Positions 1 through 10,128 are shown, counted from the stretch's first letter. The stretch is 47,738 nucleotides of DNA from an uncultured Saprospiraceae bacterium (GCA_937942435.1 CALDEM010000053.1:1-47738), one strand, 5' to 3'. The notes: generated by a model not told the origin, from the sequence alone. Made by a program: numbers and translations.

Positions 1-497
1 TAAACCTTACGACCATCTTTCAACTCTTGCATCTGAAAGTCTGCACTTCCTTTATTAGAAGTGAGGCCAAGTATGATCACCCACTTGTCATCATAACCAT
101 AGAATGGCTCCAGCGAATCTTGTCCCATGTATGGAGAAACAGTTATAGAATCAAAATTATAAGTTTCAAAAAAAGTGCGCGCATACAGATTAGAAGTGTT
201 GCCGATATCTCCGCGCTTAGCATCTGCAATTGTAAATATATCTGCAGGAATAAGGCTCAGTGATTTATCTAAACTCTCCCACCCTCTTGAACCTTGTGCT
301 TCATAGAACGCGATGTTGAACTTATAAGCAACACAGATATCTTTAGTAGCTTCGATTATCCTTCTATTGAACTCATAAATCGGGTCATCGTAGTTGTCTT
401 TTATAAATTGTGGTATCCTTTTGATATCAGTATCCAAGCCAACACTTAATAGTGATTGCTTCTTTTTGATCGAATTGATTAAATCTTGTTTCTTCAT
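1..497 (-). CDS. pyrF: Orotidine 5'-phosphate decarboxylase, 3' part cut by the window edge
   Basis: Catalyses the last step of UMP synthesis, decarboxylating OMP to UMP in the cytoplasm. Reading down from the ATG at 497 gives an open frame to base 1 (165 codons). It carries the N-terminal SVGLDTD motif and DAKRGDIGN (about residues 92-100), which holds the Asp-x-Lys catalytic residues. The spacing fits the longer OMP decarboxylase type (about 270 residues) common in Bacteroidota, so roughly 100 C-terminal residues lie outside the window. It starts only 6 bases after the mrp stop and is probably cotranscribed with it. The preceding pathway gene, pyrE, lies separately near 39.6 kb. Confidence is high because of the active-site motif. 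Confidence 0.93.
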   Translation of the reverse strand, partial: MKKQDLINSIKKKQSLLSVGLDTDIKRIPQFIKDNYDDPIYEFNRRIIEATKDICVAYKFNIAFYEAQGSRGWESLDKSLSLIPADIFTIADAKRGDIGNTSNLYARTFFETYNFDSITVSPYMGQDSLEPFYGYDDKWVIILGLTSNKGSADFQMQELKDGRKV

Positions 498-503
498 TCG
501 CTC

Positions 504-1589
504 CTACTTACTCACTTTTACCATAGCAGTTTGATCATAGAGCTCATGGCGCAACGCGACTTGTTGCACAAACTTCTCTGCTAACTTGGCAAACATATCG
601 GCTTGACCATTATCATTATTCAATATTGCTGGCTCACCACTATCACCACCTTCTCGGATCGATTGTACTAATGGGATCTGCCCGAGTACAACTGTTTTAT
701 ACTTCTTAGCTAATTCCTTTGCTCCTCCTTTTCCAAATATGAAGTACTTGTTATCAGGCAACTCAGCGGGTGTGAACCAAGCCATATTCTCTACGATACC
801 TAGGATTGGCACCTTAATGCTATCTAAAGCAAACATGTTAGTTGCCTTAACCGCATCTGCTACGGCTACTTGCTGTGGCGTTGTTACCACTACAGCACCT
901 GTGATGGGCACACTCTGTACAAGCGTTAGTTGTATATCTCCAGTTCCTGGAGGAAGATCAATAATCAAGAAGTCTAACTCAGGCCAGATGCATTCGTTGA
1001 TAAACTGCTTGATGACACCACTCAATCTTGGACCTCTTAAGATCACCGCTTGCTCAGGCTCTATGATAAAACCAATAGAAATCACATGGATGCCATGCTT
1101 CTCAATTGGGATTAACTTAGGCTTGCCATAGACATCTTGGATCTTTGGCTTAGCGTCAAGTAGTCCTAACATTGTCGGTATAGATGGGCCATACAGATCT
1201 GCATCCATTAGACCCACTTTGTATCCTTGTTTCTGAAGTGATAAAGCAAGATTAACAGACACAGTAGACTTACCAACACCTCCTTTTCCTGAACCAACTG
1301 CTATGACATTCTTAACCTGGGGCAGAATCGTCTTTGCGCCACCACCTGACTTGTTAGCAAAGTGGATATGAATCTCGGCTTCCTTAAACCGGTCTTTCAA
1401 CAGTGCATAGCACTCTGAGTTGATGGCAAACTTGGCCTGTTGACCTAAATCATTCACAGAAAGGGTAAACATGATCTGCTTATCGTTGACCTTAAGATCA
1501 CTCACTCTTTTACTAGAGATCAAGTCTACTCCCGTCGTTGGATCCTTTATCGATCTTAATACATCAACTACTTGATTATTGTCTATCAT
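504..1589 (-). CDS. mrp: Mrp/NBP35-family Fe-S cluster carrier ATPase
   Basis: A P-loop ATPase of the Mrp/ApbC family, which carries Fe-S clusters to apo-proteins in the cytoplasm. Residues 1-80 form a MIP18/DUF59-type domain. The deviant Walker A GSGKGGVGKST is at 99-109, followed by MDADLYGPS and the Walker B-like LIIDLPPGTGD. The C-terminal region has ENMAWFTPAELPDNKY, where many relatives have a CxxC cluster-ligand pair. This protein lacks CxxC, which I recall as usual for Bacteroidota homologues. The length of 361 is normal. The start overlaps a promoter-like sequence, so the leader would be very short. pyrF follows 6 bases downstream. Confidence 0.92.
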   Translation of the reverse strand: MIDNNQVVDVLRSIKDPTTGVDLISSKRVSDLKVNDKQIMFTLSVNDLGQQAKFAINSECYALLKDRFKEAEIHIHFANKSGGGAKTILPQVKNVIAVGSGKGGVGKSTVSVNLALSLQKQGYKVGLMDADLYGPSIPTMLGLLDAKPKIQDVYGKPKLIPIEKHGIHVISIGFIIEPEQAVILRGPRLSGVIKQFINECIWPELDFLIIDLPPGTGDIQLTLVQSVPITGAVVVTTPQQVAVADAVKATNMFALDSIKVPILGIVENMAWFTPAELPDNKYFIFGKGGAKELAKKYKTVVLGQIPLVQSIREGGDSGEPAILNNDNGQADMFAKLAEKFVQQVALRHELYDQTAMVKVSK

Positions 1590-1596
1590 ATAGCTG

Positions 1597-1628
1597 CAAA
1601 TTTGACCTTATTTCTGAGGGATTCAAAA
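1597..1628 (-). promoter_or_regulatory. Candidate Bacteroidota-type promoter of mrp
   Basis: On the minus strand, TTTTG (1628-1624) is followed by 19 bases and CAAATTTG (1604-1597), one mismatch from TAnnTTTG. It lies 7 bases before the mrp ATG, which would make the transcript nearly leaderless. This is a pattern match only. Confidence 0.33.
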
Positions 1629-1710
1629 TCATGAGGGTATTACTATGAAGTCAATCATATTTCTTTCTATTGGTTGTGCATTTTGAGCTATTTCTGCGTC
1701 TAAAGGGTAT

Positions 1711-2160
1711 ATGTCAATTATGAAATACACAATTTTACTCTTATCTCTAATGATCGGACTCAATATGAATGGCCAAGGCCTTGGTGATTTTAAACTGTCT
1801 ACAGCCTTATCCGATGGTGGAGGTAAGACATATGGTTCATACTGTGGCATAGCTGGTCAGCATCCTCCTACAAGAATTGCTGTAGAAGAACTAATAGCTG
1901 ATGAAGACTTAGAGACACTTGAAGAATGGTTGAATAGCCCAAATCTTGTGGTACAGACATATGCAGCTGAGGCGTTTATCAGATTATCTGGAAGACTTGA
2001 TATATCAAGTGAATTATTGATTCTTGTTGAAACGATACGCAGTAAGGAAGAAAACATACCTACATGTCGAGGTTGTATATATGACAAACTGACGATCAAA
2101 GAATGCTTAGCAGGCATAGATCCTGAACAGCAAGATTTAAAGAGAAAGACAAGAAAGTAA
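1711..2160 (+). CDS. Small exported protein of unknown function
   Basis: A 149-residue protein I do not recognise. It opens with a hydrophobic signal-peptide-like segment ending near NGQG. A second ATG three codons in (1720) gives the more typical MKYTILLLS start. The mature part contains a helical stretch (LEEWLNSPNLVVQTYAAEAFIRL) resembling a single HEAT-like repeat, in which a segment is scored by whether neighbours 'age' together. A later CRGC and a third Cys could form disulfides if the protein is periplasmic. It stands alone, divergent from mrp, and ends in a basic tail (KRKTRK). The reading frame and signal peptide support a real gene, but the function is unknown. Confidence 0.6.
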   Translation: MSIMKYTILLLSLMIGLNMNGQGLGDFKLSTALSDGGGKTYGSYCGIAGQHPPTRIAVEELIADEDLETLEEWLNSPNLVVQTYAAEAFIRLSGRLDISSELLILVETIRSKEENIPTCRGCIYDKLTIKECLAGIDPEQQDLKRKTRK

Positions 2161-2344
2161 GTTCGTTCGATAGGTTCTTGTGTCCTTATGAATTTATGTT
2201 GACTCTCGCTGACTGATCACTCTTATGTTTAGCGAAGATCTTAGTGCTCTATGTATATATCTCCGTGAGATGAGAGTTGATTTTCTGAAACCCAAATACC
2301 TATACAACAAAATGCATTAACTTTATCTAACTTAATTCAGAAAT

Positions 2345-2557
2345 ATGGAAGGGATACTTTATCTCTCAGATGAACAAAATAAGAAGAGATTTATACAAAT
2401 AGATCTAGACAAGTACGGCTCTATAGTTGAAGATGTTTTGGACAGAATAACAATAAATGCAAGAATGCACGAAGAGTCTTACCCTTTGGAAGAAGTGATC
2501 GAAGAATTAGAAACCAAGGGCAACCTTAACAAATATGTACAAGGTTCAGATCAGTAA
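2345..2557 (+). CDS. Antitoxin-like protein of a type II toxin-antitoxin pair
   Basis: A 70-residue acidic protein whose frame overlaps the following RelE/ParE-like gene by 23 bases, the usual layout of an antitoxin followed by its toxin. The C-terminal half is rich in Glu (EEVIEELETKGNL) and predicted helical, as expected for a toxin-wrapping segment. I cannot assign the N-terminus to a named DNA-binding family such as RHH, Phd or Xre. The antitoxin role is therefore inferred from size, charge and position rather than from a domain match. Confidence 0.62.
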   Translation: MEGILYLSDEQNKKRFIQIDLDKYGSIVEDVLDRITINARMHEESYPLEEVIEELETKGNLNKYVQGSDQ

Positions 2558-2786
2558 ATCGGCTTTAAAAGAACTTGCTAAACTTCCTTCTAAAGAAGCA
2601 CTTCGTCTCACTCTAAAAATTAATGGTCTAAAAGATAATCCACGTCCAAAAGGATGTGTCAAATTATCTCGGAGTGAAAATGAGTATCGGATACGAATAG
2701 GAAACTACCGTGTTCTCTATACTATAAGTGACAATATTTTACTCGTTCATATTTTCAAGGTTGGAGATCGTAAGGATGTATACTAA
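2535..2786 (+). CDS. RelE/ParE-superfamily toxin
   Basis: An 83-residue basic protein with the RelE/ParE pattern: an N-terminal strand and helix (YKVQISKSALKELAKLP), a central NPRPKGCVKL, then YRIRIGNYRVLYTI and the terminal VHIFKVGDRKDVY. In this superfamily the YRIRxGxYRVxY strand and the terminal (H)RxxxY are the most conserved parts. Family members are ribosome-dependent mRNA interferases (RelE) or gyrase inhibitors (ParE); the sequence alone does not say which. It overlaps the upstream antitoxin-like gene and appears intact. Confidence 0.85.
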   Translation: MYKVQISKSALKELAKLPSKEALRLTLKINGLKDNPRPKGCVKLSRSENEYRIRIGNYRVLYTISDNILLVHIFKVGDRKDVY

Positions 2787-2877
2787 TCCATTTTTCATCT
2801 TAAGAGGCATACTTTATCTTAAAACAACCCCACCGATGTTATTTAAGGCCTGAACTCAGCACTAAAGATTTGTTGCT

Positions 2878-3342
2878 CTATCCCAACCCCAATGCTATCA
2901 CACTACACAACAACAGATATCGATGTTCATCGTCGATACATTCAAATCCATATTTAGACATGTCATCAGTGAGTTTAGGATGTGCTCTTGCTACCCTTCT
3001 GAGCTTTCGATAAATATCGATGGTATAATTATCCATTGATCCTTTGATTCTAAACTCAGCGCCAGTTGCAGCACTTCTGATAACTAGCCGCTTAGAGAGT
3101 AAGACACGCTTTTTGAGTATCGTACCGATCACTTGATTGTCATAATAAATGTCATAGCCATGTTTTGAAAAACCGTTTTTCTTTAAGGCTCCAATCTCAA
3201 CATGATAACGATCGTATATGATGATTTTCTTACTGAATATTGATGAAGATTGTTCTAGTCGGATAGCAATATCACCCACCTCAGTTCTCACTTCGGTTTC
3301 TTTACCATCACGCCACAAGTCTTTATCTATCAGATAGATCAT
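2878..3342 (-). CDS. LURP-one/scramblase-like fold protein, last gene of the propionate operon
   Basis: A 154-residue protein without a signal peptide. It is a run of short beta-strands ending in one hydrophobic helix ([13 protein letters not shown]). The order (strand-rich core, G-x-IxKK turn, [18 protein letters not shown], a basic VARAHPKL stretch, terminal hydrophobic helix) resembles the LURP-one-related/tubby C-terminal-like fold also found in phospholipid scramblases. This is a fold guess from the pattern, not a search result. Its ATG overlaps the stop of the carboxyltransferase gene by 4 bases (ATGA), so it is translationally coupled to the propionyl-CoA operon. Its role there is unknown. 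Confidence 0.65.
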   Translation of the reverse strand: MIYLIDKDLWRDGKETEVRTEVGDIAIRLEQSSSIFSKKIIIYDRYHVEIGALKKNGFSKHGYDIYYDNQVIGTILKKRVLLSKRLVIRSAATGAEFRIKGSMDNYTIDIYRKLRRVARAHPKLTDDMSKYGFECIDDEHRYLLLCSVIALGLG

Positions 3343-4880
3343 AGAGGAATATTGCCATGCTTCTTCTTAGGCAAAGAAGCGACCTTATTCTCTAACATTG
3401 AAAAGGCTCTGATAAGTTTCCTTCTCGATTCTCTTGGAAAGATAACTTCATCTACAAAGCCGCGCTCTGTTGCACTATATGGATTAGCAAATAACGAAGC
3501 GTACTCAGCTTCTTTCTCTTTAAGTTTGGCTTCTGGATCAGCTGCGGCTTTGATTTCTTTTTTGAAAATGATCTCACTTGCTCCTTTAGCGCCCATCACT
3601 GCGATCTCCGCACTTGGCCATGCATAGTTTACATCTGCGCCTATGTGTTTGGAATTCATCACATCGTAAGCTCCACCGTATGCCTTTCTTGTGATCAGCG
3701 TCACTCTTGGTACTGTTGCTTCGCTAAATGCAAATAACAGCTTTGCTCCGTTGGTGATGATACCATTCCATTCTTGATCAGTGCCTGGTAGAAATCCTGG
3801 CACATCTACAAGTACTAAAAGTGGAATATTAAAGCAATCGCAAAAGCGAACGAATCGCGCCCCCTTCTTAGAACTCTCGACATCCAGCACACCTGCGAGG
3901 CTCAACGGTTGATTAGCAACTATGCCGATACTTCTACCTGCCAATCTTGAGAATCCAACAATGATGTTATCCGCATACTCCTTATGCACTTCCATGAATG
4001 AATCTTCATCCACAATACCCGCAATAACATCTTTCATGTCATATGGTTGCTGGGCGTTTTCCGGGACGATGGTTTCTAACTCCTCTCTATATTCTTCCTT
4101 AAGATCAAAAGGAATCTTAGGCGCTTTGTCTTCACAGTTTTGAGGTACATAGCTGATGAGTTTTCTAATTTGGCGTAAGCACTCTAAGTCGTTATCTGCT
4201 GTAAAGTGAGTGACTCCTGACTTGCTCGCATGGGTATGAGCACCGCCGAGTTCTTCAAATGTCACTTCCTCATTAGTCACAGTCTTGACGACATTGGGGC
4301 CAGTGACAAACATGTAACTGCTTCCCTCTACCATCATCGTAAAGTCTGTCATCGCGGGACTATAGACAGCTCCTCCAGCACATGGCCCCATGATCGCTGA
4401 GATCTGTGGGATCACCCCTGATGCCTGGACGTTCCTATAGAAAATATCCGCATACCCACCAAGTGAGCGCACACCTTCCTGGATCCTCGCGCCACCAGAA
4501 TCATTGAGCCCAATCAAAGGAACGCCGACCTTCATAGCCAGATCCATGATCTTGCATATCTTCTCTGCATGTGTCTCTGATAGTGATCCTCCAAATACAG
4601 TGAAGTCTTGCGCAAATACATAGACTTGTCGACCATCTATAGTGCCGTAACCTGTGACCACTCCATCACCGTAGTATATCTGATCTGCCATACCAAAGTC
4701 CTTGGTGCGATGCGTAACAAGGGCTCCAATCTCTTCAAATGAATCAGGGTCTAACAACTTCTCTATACGCTCTCTTGCAGTTAGCTTTCCTCCTTTGTGG
4801 TGTTTATCTATTCTCGCTTGTCCACCACCTTGCTTAGAGAGTGCTAACTTTTCTCTGAGTATATCTTGCTTCTCTTTCAT
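3339..4880 (-). CDS. pccB: Propionyl-CoA carboxylase beta subunit (carboxyltransferase)
   Basis: Transfers CO2 from carboxybiotin to propionyl-CoA, giving methylmalonyl-CoA. At 513 residues it is full length for the acyl-CoA carboxylase beta family. Both crotonase-like halves are present: the N-terminal half has the acyl-CoA pocket motifs [12 protein letters not shown] and [12 protein letters not shown]; the C-terminal half has [14 protein letters not shown] and AYGGAYDVM, with the Ala/Gly-rich oxyanion-hole loops. It lies 7 bases after the mutase gene in one operon with a separate biotin carboxylase and biotin carrier, so the substrate is best read as propionyl-CoA. A broader acyl-CoA specificity, including acetyl-CoA, cannot be excluded from sequence. 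Confidence 0.93.
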   Translation of the reverse strand: MKEKQDILREKLALSKQGGGQARIDKHHKGGKLTARERIEKLLDPDSFEEIGALVTHRTKDFGMADQIYYGDGVVTGYGTIDGRQVYVFAQDFTVFGGSLSETHAEKICKIMDLAMKVGVPLIGLNDSGGARIQEGVRSLGGYADIFYRNVQASGVIPQISAIMGPCAGGAVYSPAMTDFTMMVEGSSYMFVTGPNVVKTVTNEEVTFEELGGAHTHASKSGVTHFTADNDLECLRQIRKLISYVPQNCEDKAPKIPFDLKEEYREELETIVPENAQQPYDMKDVIAGIVDEDSFMEVHKEYADNIIVGFSRLAGRSIGIVANQPLSLAGVLDVESSKKGARFVRFCDCFNIPLLVLVDVPGFLPGTDQEWNGIITNGAKLLFAFSEATVPRVTLITRKAYGGAYDVMNSKHIGADVNYAWPSAEIAVMGAKGASEIIFKKEIKAAADPEAKLKEKEAEYASLFANPYSATERGFVDEVIFPRESRRKLIRAFSMLENKVASLPKKKHGNIPL

Positions 4881-4887
4881 GTCTCTA

Positions 4888-7023
4888 TTATCGATTAAAG
4901 TAAGGGATCATAATGTCTAATATCTCACTAGCTGCTTTTGCAATCACAGTGCCTGGCCCAAATACTCCTGCCACACCTGCGTCAAACAATTCTTGATAAT
5001 CCTTAGGTGGTATCACACCTCCTGCTATCACAAGTATATCTTCTCTACCTATGTCTTTAAGCGCTTGTATCGTTTGTGGCACCAATGTCTTATGCCCAGC
5101 TGCCAACGATGATATACCGAGTATGTGAACGTCATTGATAGCAGCTTGATGGGCTGCTTCTTCTGGTGTCTGAAACAATGGCCCTATATCCACATCAAAT
5201 CCTATATCTGCAAAACTTGTCGCTATGATCTTAGCACCGCGATCATGACCATCTTGTCCTAACTTGGCAACCATGATACGCGGACGTCGACCGACCTTAT
5301 CGGCAAATTTATCTGCCAAATCACATGCTTTCTTAAAATCATCATCCATAGCGATCTCTCTTCTGTAGACACCTTGTATAGAACGAATCGTGGCCTTATA
5401 TCGACCGAAGACTTGCTCCATGGCATCAGATATCTCTCCTAATGTCGCTCTTTCTCTCGCAGCTATGACTGCTTTCTCTAACAAATTATCACTCTTATCT
5501 CCTGCTGCTGTAGTAAGGGCAGCTAAAGCTGCTTGTACAGCTTCTTCATTTCTATTTGCTCTTACGCGTTGTATGTTTTCTATTTGTTGGCGTCTTACCT
5601 CAGTATTGTCAACTTGGAGTACATCGATGTCAGGTTCGTCTTCGACCTTGAACATATTTACTCCTATTATTGGCTCTACTCCACTATCTATCCGAGCTTG
5701 TTTTTGCACCGCTGCTTCTTCTATCCTCATCTTTGGGATACCTTCTTCGATAGCCTTAGCCATACCACCTAACGACTCAACCTCTTCAATCAGAGCCCAT
5801 GCCTTTTGGGCTAATTCATGAGTGAGATACTCGACATAGTAAGATCCCGCCCAAGGGTCGACAACCTTTGTGATACCAGATTGCTCTTGAAGATACTTTT
5901 GTGTATCACGAGCGATCTTAGCAGAGAAATCAGTTGGTAGTGCCAGAGCCTCATCTAATGAGTTAGTATGTAAGGATTGCGTCCCTCCCAATATAGCAGA
6001 CATAGCTTCGATGCATGTTCTGGCTACATTATTAAATGGATCTTGTGCTGTCAAACTCCAGCCCGATGTCTGACAATGTACACGTAACATCAACGACTTA
6101 TCTTTCTTTGCGCCAAACTTGTTGAGGATCTTAGCCCATAACATCCTCGCTGCGCGCATCTTAGCGATCTCCATGAAGTGATTCATCCCAATCCCCCAAA
6201 AGAAAGATAGTCTTGGAGCAAACGCATCCACATCAAGGCCTGCTTCGATTCCAGTTCTGATATATTCCCAACCATCTGCCAGTGTATAGGCCATCTCCAT
6301 ATGTGCTGGAGCACCTGCTTCATGCATATGATAACCGCTGATACTGATGCTGTTAAACTTAGGCATCTTAGCTGCGGTATATCTGAAGATGTCACCTATG
6401 ATTCTCATGGAGTGAGCCGGCGGATAGATGTAAGTATTCCGCACCATGAATTCTTTCAATATGTCGTTTTGTATTGTACCGGTCAGTTGCTCTGGACTAA
6501 CGCCTTGCTCTTCCGCAGCAACTATGTAGAATGCCATAATTGGAATCACAGCGCCATTCATCGTCATCGATACAGACATCTTATCTAAAGGAATCTGATC
6601 GAACAGCATCTTCATGTCTTCAACTGTGTCGATTGCAACACCTGCCATCCCGACATCTCCGGTCACTCGAGGGTGATCACTATCATAGCCTCTATGCGTT
6701 GCCAAGTCAAATGCCACAGAAAGTCCCTTCTGACCTTGTGCTAAGTTCTTCCTGTAAAATTCATTACTCTTTTGTGCTGTTGAGAAGCCGGCGTACTGTC
6801 TGATCGTCCAAGGTCTTCCTGTATACATAGAACTGTACGGGCCCCTTAAGTATGGTGGCAGCCCTGCAACAAAATCTAGATGCTCAGCATCCTCTATATC
6901 CGAAGCATTGTAATGAGACCGTAGTGTTATACCTTCAGCAGTAACATATCCTTCTTGTTCGGTTTCCCTTTTCGCTTTCGCAAATGAAGTCTTAAAAATA
7001 TATTTAGAAAGATCCTTCATCAA
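4888..7023 (-). CDS. mutB: Methylmalonyl-CoA mutase, large (B12-binding) subunit
   Basis: Interconverts methylmalonyl-CoA and succinyl-CoA using adenosylcobalamin. The TIM-barrel catalytic domain starts near residue 60, with [17 protein letters not shown] and the substrate-contacting [19 protein letters not shown]. The C-terminal cobalamin domain (about 580-711) has DGHDRGAKI, where His593 is the expected axial cobalt ligand, followed by [10 protein letters not shown] and IAGGVIPP. The length of 711 is normal for the large subunit. It follows the biotin carboxylase by 4 bases and precedes the carboxyltransferase by 7, so the propionyl-CoA pathway is transcribed together. No MeaB/ArgK-type repair GTPase gene is seen in the window. 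Confidence 0.96.
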   Translation of the reverse strand: MMKDLSKYIFKTSFAKAKRETEQEGYVTAEGITLRSHYNASDIEDAEHLDFVAGLPPYLRGPYSSMYTGRPWTIRQYAGFSTAQKSNEFYRKNLAQGQKGLSVAFDLATHRGYDSDHPRVTGDVGMAGVAIDTVEDMKMLFDQIPLDKMSVSMTMNGAVIPIMAFYIVAAEEQGVSPEQLTGTIQNDILKEFMVRNTYIYPPAHSMRIIGDIFRYTAAKMPKFNSISISGYHMHEAGAPAHMEMAYTLADGWEYIRTGIEAGLDVDAFAPRLSFFWGIGMNHFMEIAKMRAARMLWAKILNKFGAKKDKSLMLRVHCQTSGWSLTAQDPFNNVARTCIEAMSAILGGTQSLHTNSLDEALALPTDFSAKIARDTQKYLQEQSGITKVVDPWAGSYYVEYLTHELAQKAWALIEEVESLGGMAKAIEEGIPKMRIEEAAVQKQARIDSGVEPIIGVNMFKVEDEPDIDVLQVDNTEVRRQQIENIQRVRANRNEEAVQAALAALTTAAGDKSDNLLEKAVIAARERATLGEISDAMEQVFGRYKATIRSIQGVYRREIAMDDDFKKACDLADKFADKVGRRPRIMVAKLGQDGHDRGAKIIATSFADIGFDVDIGPLFQTPEEAAHQAAINDVHILGISSLAAGHKTLVPQTIQALKDIGREDILVIAGGVIPPKDYQELFDAGVAGVFGPGTVIAKAASEILDIMIPYFNR

Positions 7024-7027
7024 TTTT

Positions 7028-8524
7028 CTAATTTCCTAATCTTCCATTCCAATTGGAAGATGAAGCATTAGCTATAGTTAGATTTTCTTTTTTGTCAAGG
7101 TAAGCTTGCAATGCAATCATAGCAGCGATCTTCTCATCATTATTAATCGATGCCTCTTTAGCATCCAATGAAGGTATGTAGTACTTCTTTACAAAGTGCG
7201 TATCAATCTTGCCGCTAATAAAAGCATCATGCTTACACACAAATGCACCAAATGGCAATGTCGTCTTTATCCCTACTATTTGATAATCATTAATCGCCTT
7301 AGACATCTTTGATATAGCTTCCTTACGAGTCGCTCCGTATGTGATCAACTTTGCAATCATCGGATCATAAAAGATCGGCACATCCATCCCTTCTCTAAAC
7401 CCATCATCGACTCTTACTCCTTCTCCATGTGGCGCTTTATAAACCTTCAGATTACCTATGCTGGGCATAAAGTTCTCTTCCGGATCTTCTGCATATACTC
7501 TGAGTTCTACAGCATGACCTGTGATCGTAAGATCTTCTTGCTTTATAGTCAGGACTTCTCCTTGCGCTACTTTAATCTGTTGTTCGACGAGATCCAATCC
7601 AGTTATCAACTCAGTGACCGGGTGTTCAACTTGAAGGCGAGTATTCATTTCTAAAAAATAGAAATTATAATCATCGTCAAGTAAAAACTCGACTGTTCCA
7701 GCTCCTTCATAATCACATGACCTTGCAACATCAGCTGCCGCTTTTCCCATTCGCTTTCTAAGCTCTGGTGTTAACACTGCTGACGGTGCTTCTTCTACGA
7801 CCTTCTGATGACGACGTTGTATACTACACTCTCTTTCAAAAAGATGCAACACATTACCATGGCTATCCGCCAATACTTGAATCTCAATATGCCTCGGTGA
7901 AGTGATGTACTTTTCTATAAATACAGAACCATCTCCAAATGCTGACTTGGCCTCGCTGATGGCTCTCTTCATCTGCTCCTCGACGTCTGAAGCAGACTCT
8001 ACTACTCTCATGCCTTTACCTCCGCCACCAGCAGAAGCTTTGATTAATATTGGATATCCTATGGACTCTGCAATTGTTATAGCTTCTGTTGCATCTTCAA
8101 GAGCATTCTCTGTCCCTGGCACCATGGGTATATCATAGTTCTTAACAGCTTCTTTGGCAGCTAACTTACTTCCCATCACTTCAATAGCCTTAGTAGATGG
8201 GCCAATGAATATTATATCTGATGCACTACATGCTTTTGCGAACTCTGAGTTCTCGCTCAAGAAACCATAGCCCGGATGAATAGCATCTGCTCCAGTTTCT
8301 TTAGCAGCACCTATGATTTTTTCAATTATGAGATATGACTGTGATGCAGGAGATGGACCGATATGAACAGCCTCATCCGCAAAGATAACATGAGGTGCGT
8401 CTCTATCTATATCAGAATATACTGCCACTGTTGCAATATCCATCCGCTTTGCTGTCCTCATCACCCTAAGAGCGATCTCACCTCTATTAGCAACCAATAT
8501 CTTTCTAATCACCTTCTTACTCAT
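7028..8524 (-). CDS. pccA: Biotin carboxylase subunit of an acyl-CoA carboxylase
   Basis: Carboxylates the biotin of a separate carrier protein using ATP and bicarbonate. It has the N-terminal [20 protein letters not shown], the ATP-grasp glycine loop [14 protein letters not shown], the [14 protein letters not shown] active-site motif and [14 protein letters not shown]. At 498 residues it consists of the carboxylase domain alone, and the biotin-accepting domain is encoded by the first gene of the operon. AccC-type biotin carboxylases look very similar, but the neighbours (carboxyltransferase and methylmalonyl-CoA mutase) point to propionyl-CoA. Its ATG overlaps the stop of the small mutase subunit by 4 bases. 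Confidence 0.93.
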   Translation of the reverse strand: MSKKVIRKILVANRGEIALRVMRTAKRMDIATVAVYSDIDRDAPHVIFADEAVHIGPSPASQSYLIIEKIIGAAKETGADAIHPGYGFLSENSEFAKACSASDIIFIGPSTKAIEVMGSKLAAKEAVKNYDIPMVPGTENALEDATEAITIAESIGYPILIKASAGGGGKGMRVVESASDVEEQMKRAISEAKSAFGDGSVFIEKYITSPRHIEIQVLADSHGNVLHLFERECSIQRRHQKVVEEAPSAVLTPELRKRMGKAAADVARSCDYEGAGTVEFLLDDDYNFYFLEMNTRLQVEHPVTELITGLDLVEQQIKVAQGEVLTIKQEDLTITGHAVELRVYAEDPEENFMPSIGNLKVYKAPHGEGVRVDDGFREGMDVPIFYDPMIAKLITYGATRKEAISKMSKAINDYQIVGIKTTLPFGAFVCKHDAFISGKIDTHFVKKYYIPSLDAKEASINNDEKIAAMIALQAYLDKKENLTIANASSSNWNGRLGN

Positions 8525-9519
8525 GCTTCATGATTTTTAATAAACTCCTTCCAATTACCACTTGCCAAATCTGCTGATACTTTGTCAAACAAATAACTAC
8601 CATCCGTTGGAGATTGTACACGATTCATGTGAGCCTCCATTGTCATTAGATTATAAATATTGCGACTTATCCTTCTTGTGTCTTCTTTGCCTTCATGATT
8701 AGACAAGACATCTGATGGTGGCAACATGATGATATCTGCTCCTCCCGATATAGCACTCATAGCCATCTGAGTCAGACTGATCATATTGTCATAATGAACA
8801 GATGATAAAACATTACGAGACACAAAACAGACGATGATTAAATCCACATCATCATGTGCATGACCATGAGCTTCTAAAAGATTAGCCCATAGCAATCTTG
8901 CTGCTTGTATCGCACAGATGTTTTCTATATAATTATGTCCTATGGTCAATTGAAAATAGATGGGTGCTTTGGTCTTGTCATCTGTAATTGCATCGGCTCC
9001 TCTTTTTAGTAAGTGCTGCAAGGAATCACCAATCGGTCCATCAGAAGTTATAAAATAGCAATCTTGGTCTTTTATAGAAAAATCGAGAAGTTGTTGTTTG
9101 TAAGTCTCTTCGATATAATCTTTGCATATCACTATAGCATCTTGGTCATCAAACTGAACTATCACTTTTATAAGATCGAGTAAAACTCCATTAAATAAAA
9201 TGTGAAAATCGGGAATGTCAATTTTGATTTTCAAAAAAAGAAAACTAGCTCCTCCTTCTAATGACTCTAAAATTAGTTGATTAGCATTTTTTTCATCACT
9301 GACGATTAACTCAACACCTAAAAGGGATTGTGCTATGGTTGGACTTGGTATATCTACAGATTGATGGATATCGTCTTTGTGAAAGAAAGGAGATATGATC
9401 TGCCCTCCCACTGTTGCGATAGAAAGATCTTTGATATCCTTTTTTCCCTTTAAGTCAGAGGTGACTTTCTCAAGCCATTGATTTTTTGATACGGGTTGAA
9501 ACTCTTCGAATAACTTCAT
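8521..9519 (-). CDS. mutA: Methylmalonyl-CoA mutase small subunit, shortened form
   Basis: The non-catalytic partner of the B12-dependent mutase. The N-terminus (KLFEEFQPVSKNQWLEKVTSDLKGK) and segments such as NICAIQAARLLWANLLEA and AISGGADIIMLPP mirror the barrel of the large subunit. The residues that bind substrate and cobalamin there are not conserved here. At 332 residues it is clearly shorter than the subunits I know from this family (about 450-640), ending soon after the barrel-like part. The frame is intact and coupled to its neighbours, so this looks like a genuine short form rather than a broken gene. The gene symbol rests on context. Confidence 0.85.
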   Translation of the reverse strand: MKLFEEFQPVSKNQWLEKVTSDLKGKKDIKDLSIATVGGQIISPFFHKDDIHQSVDIPSPTIAQSLLGVELIVSDEKNANQLILESLEGGASFLFLKIKIDIPDFHILFNGVLLDLIKVIVQFDDQDAIVICKDYIEETYKQQLLDFSIKDQDCYFITSDGPIGDSLQHLLKRGADAITDDKTKAPIYFQLTIGHNYIENICAIQAARLLWANLLEAHGHAHDDVDLIIVCFVSRNVLSSVHYDNMISLTQMAMSAISGGADIIMLPPSDVLSNHEGKEDTRRISRNIYNLMTMEAHMNRVQSPTDGSYLFDKVSADLASGNWKEFIKNHEA

Positions 9520-9528
9520 TCTTTGATA

Positions 9529-10008
9529 TTACTCGATTTCAATTAATAATTGTCCTTTGTCTACTGCGTCTTTTTCTGAACAAGAGATCTTTTTTATGAC
9601 GCCATCAGCGCTCGCCTTAAGCACATTCTCCATCTTCATTGCTTCTAAGATCATGAGTGCATCACCAGCAGCGACTTGTTGACCTTCTTGTACATCAATC
9701 GATAGAACGAGCCCAGGCATATTGGATATGAGATTTTTACTTTTGCCTTTTTTGGACGTGCCCAGCTTCATAGACTTAATCATCAGATCTAACTCATCAC
9801 TGATGCTGCATGATATAAACTTACCGTTGACCTTAAGATCCACTGTCTTATATGTTACATCAACTTTTATAATCTCAACTGTGTATGATTGATTATCAGA
9901 TATGTTGTTGTAGTGATTATCACTCATCTTAATGATGTTGCTCTTAGCTAAGTCATCTTCAGAAAGTGTGATGGCTGACCGGCCTATGGTTACTTCATAG
10001 TTCTTCAT
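9529..10008 (-). CDS. Biotin carboxyl carrier protein of the propionyl-CoA carboxylase
   Basis: The first gene of the propionate operon. The C-terminal 70 residues form a biotinyl domain with LEAMKMENV; the Lys between the two Met residues is the biotin-accepting site, 35 residues from the end. A linker rich in Lys and Ser precedes it, and the N-terminal half (about 80 residues) is a small beta-rich domain of the kind that docks onto carboxylase partners. An upstream in-frame ATG at 10044 would add MISFLTEQYNHN. I prefer the ATG at 10008 because the homologous part begins there and a promoter-like sequence lies just before 10044. The first mutase gene follows after 9 bases. Confidence 0.88.
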   Translation of the reverse strand: MKNYEVTIGRSAITLSEDDLAKSNIIKMSDNHYNNISDNQSYTVEIIKVDVTYKTVDLKVNGKFISCSISDELDLMIKSMKLGTSKKGKSKNLISNMPGLVLSIDVQEGQQVAAGDALMILEAMKMENVLKASADGVIKKISCSEKDAVDKGQLLIEIE

Positions 10009-10128
10009 ATTGTGATTATACTGCTCAGTTAAGAATGATATCATTTAAACACCGTAAAGATAGTCACATAGATAACTGACCGTAAAACTATAGTTAATCT
10101 TATTTAGCGAATATCGCAAGAATCCTGA

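Noticed and set aside
27..263. Plus-strand ORF of 78 codons at the left edge
   Set aside because: It is antisense to the truncated pyrF, which has clear active-site motifs; the ORF has no family character.
4888..7023. Several long plus-strand ORFs opposite the mutase gene (for example 5390-5821 and 6301-6588)
   Set aside because: They are mirror frames of a highly conserved gene and show no domain or start context.
8521..9519. Small mutase subunit as a pseudogene
   Set aside because: Despite its short length, the frame is intact and coupled to both neighbours, and the barrel-like segments are preserved.
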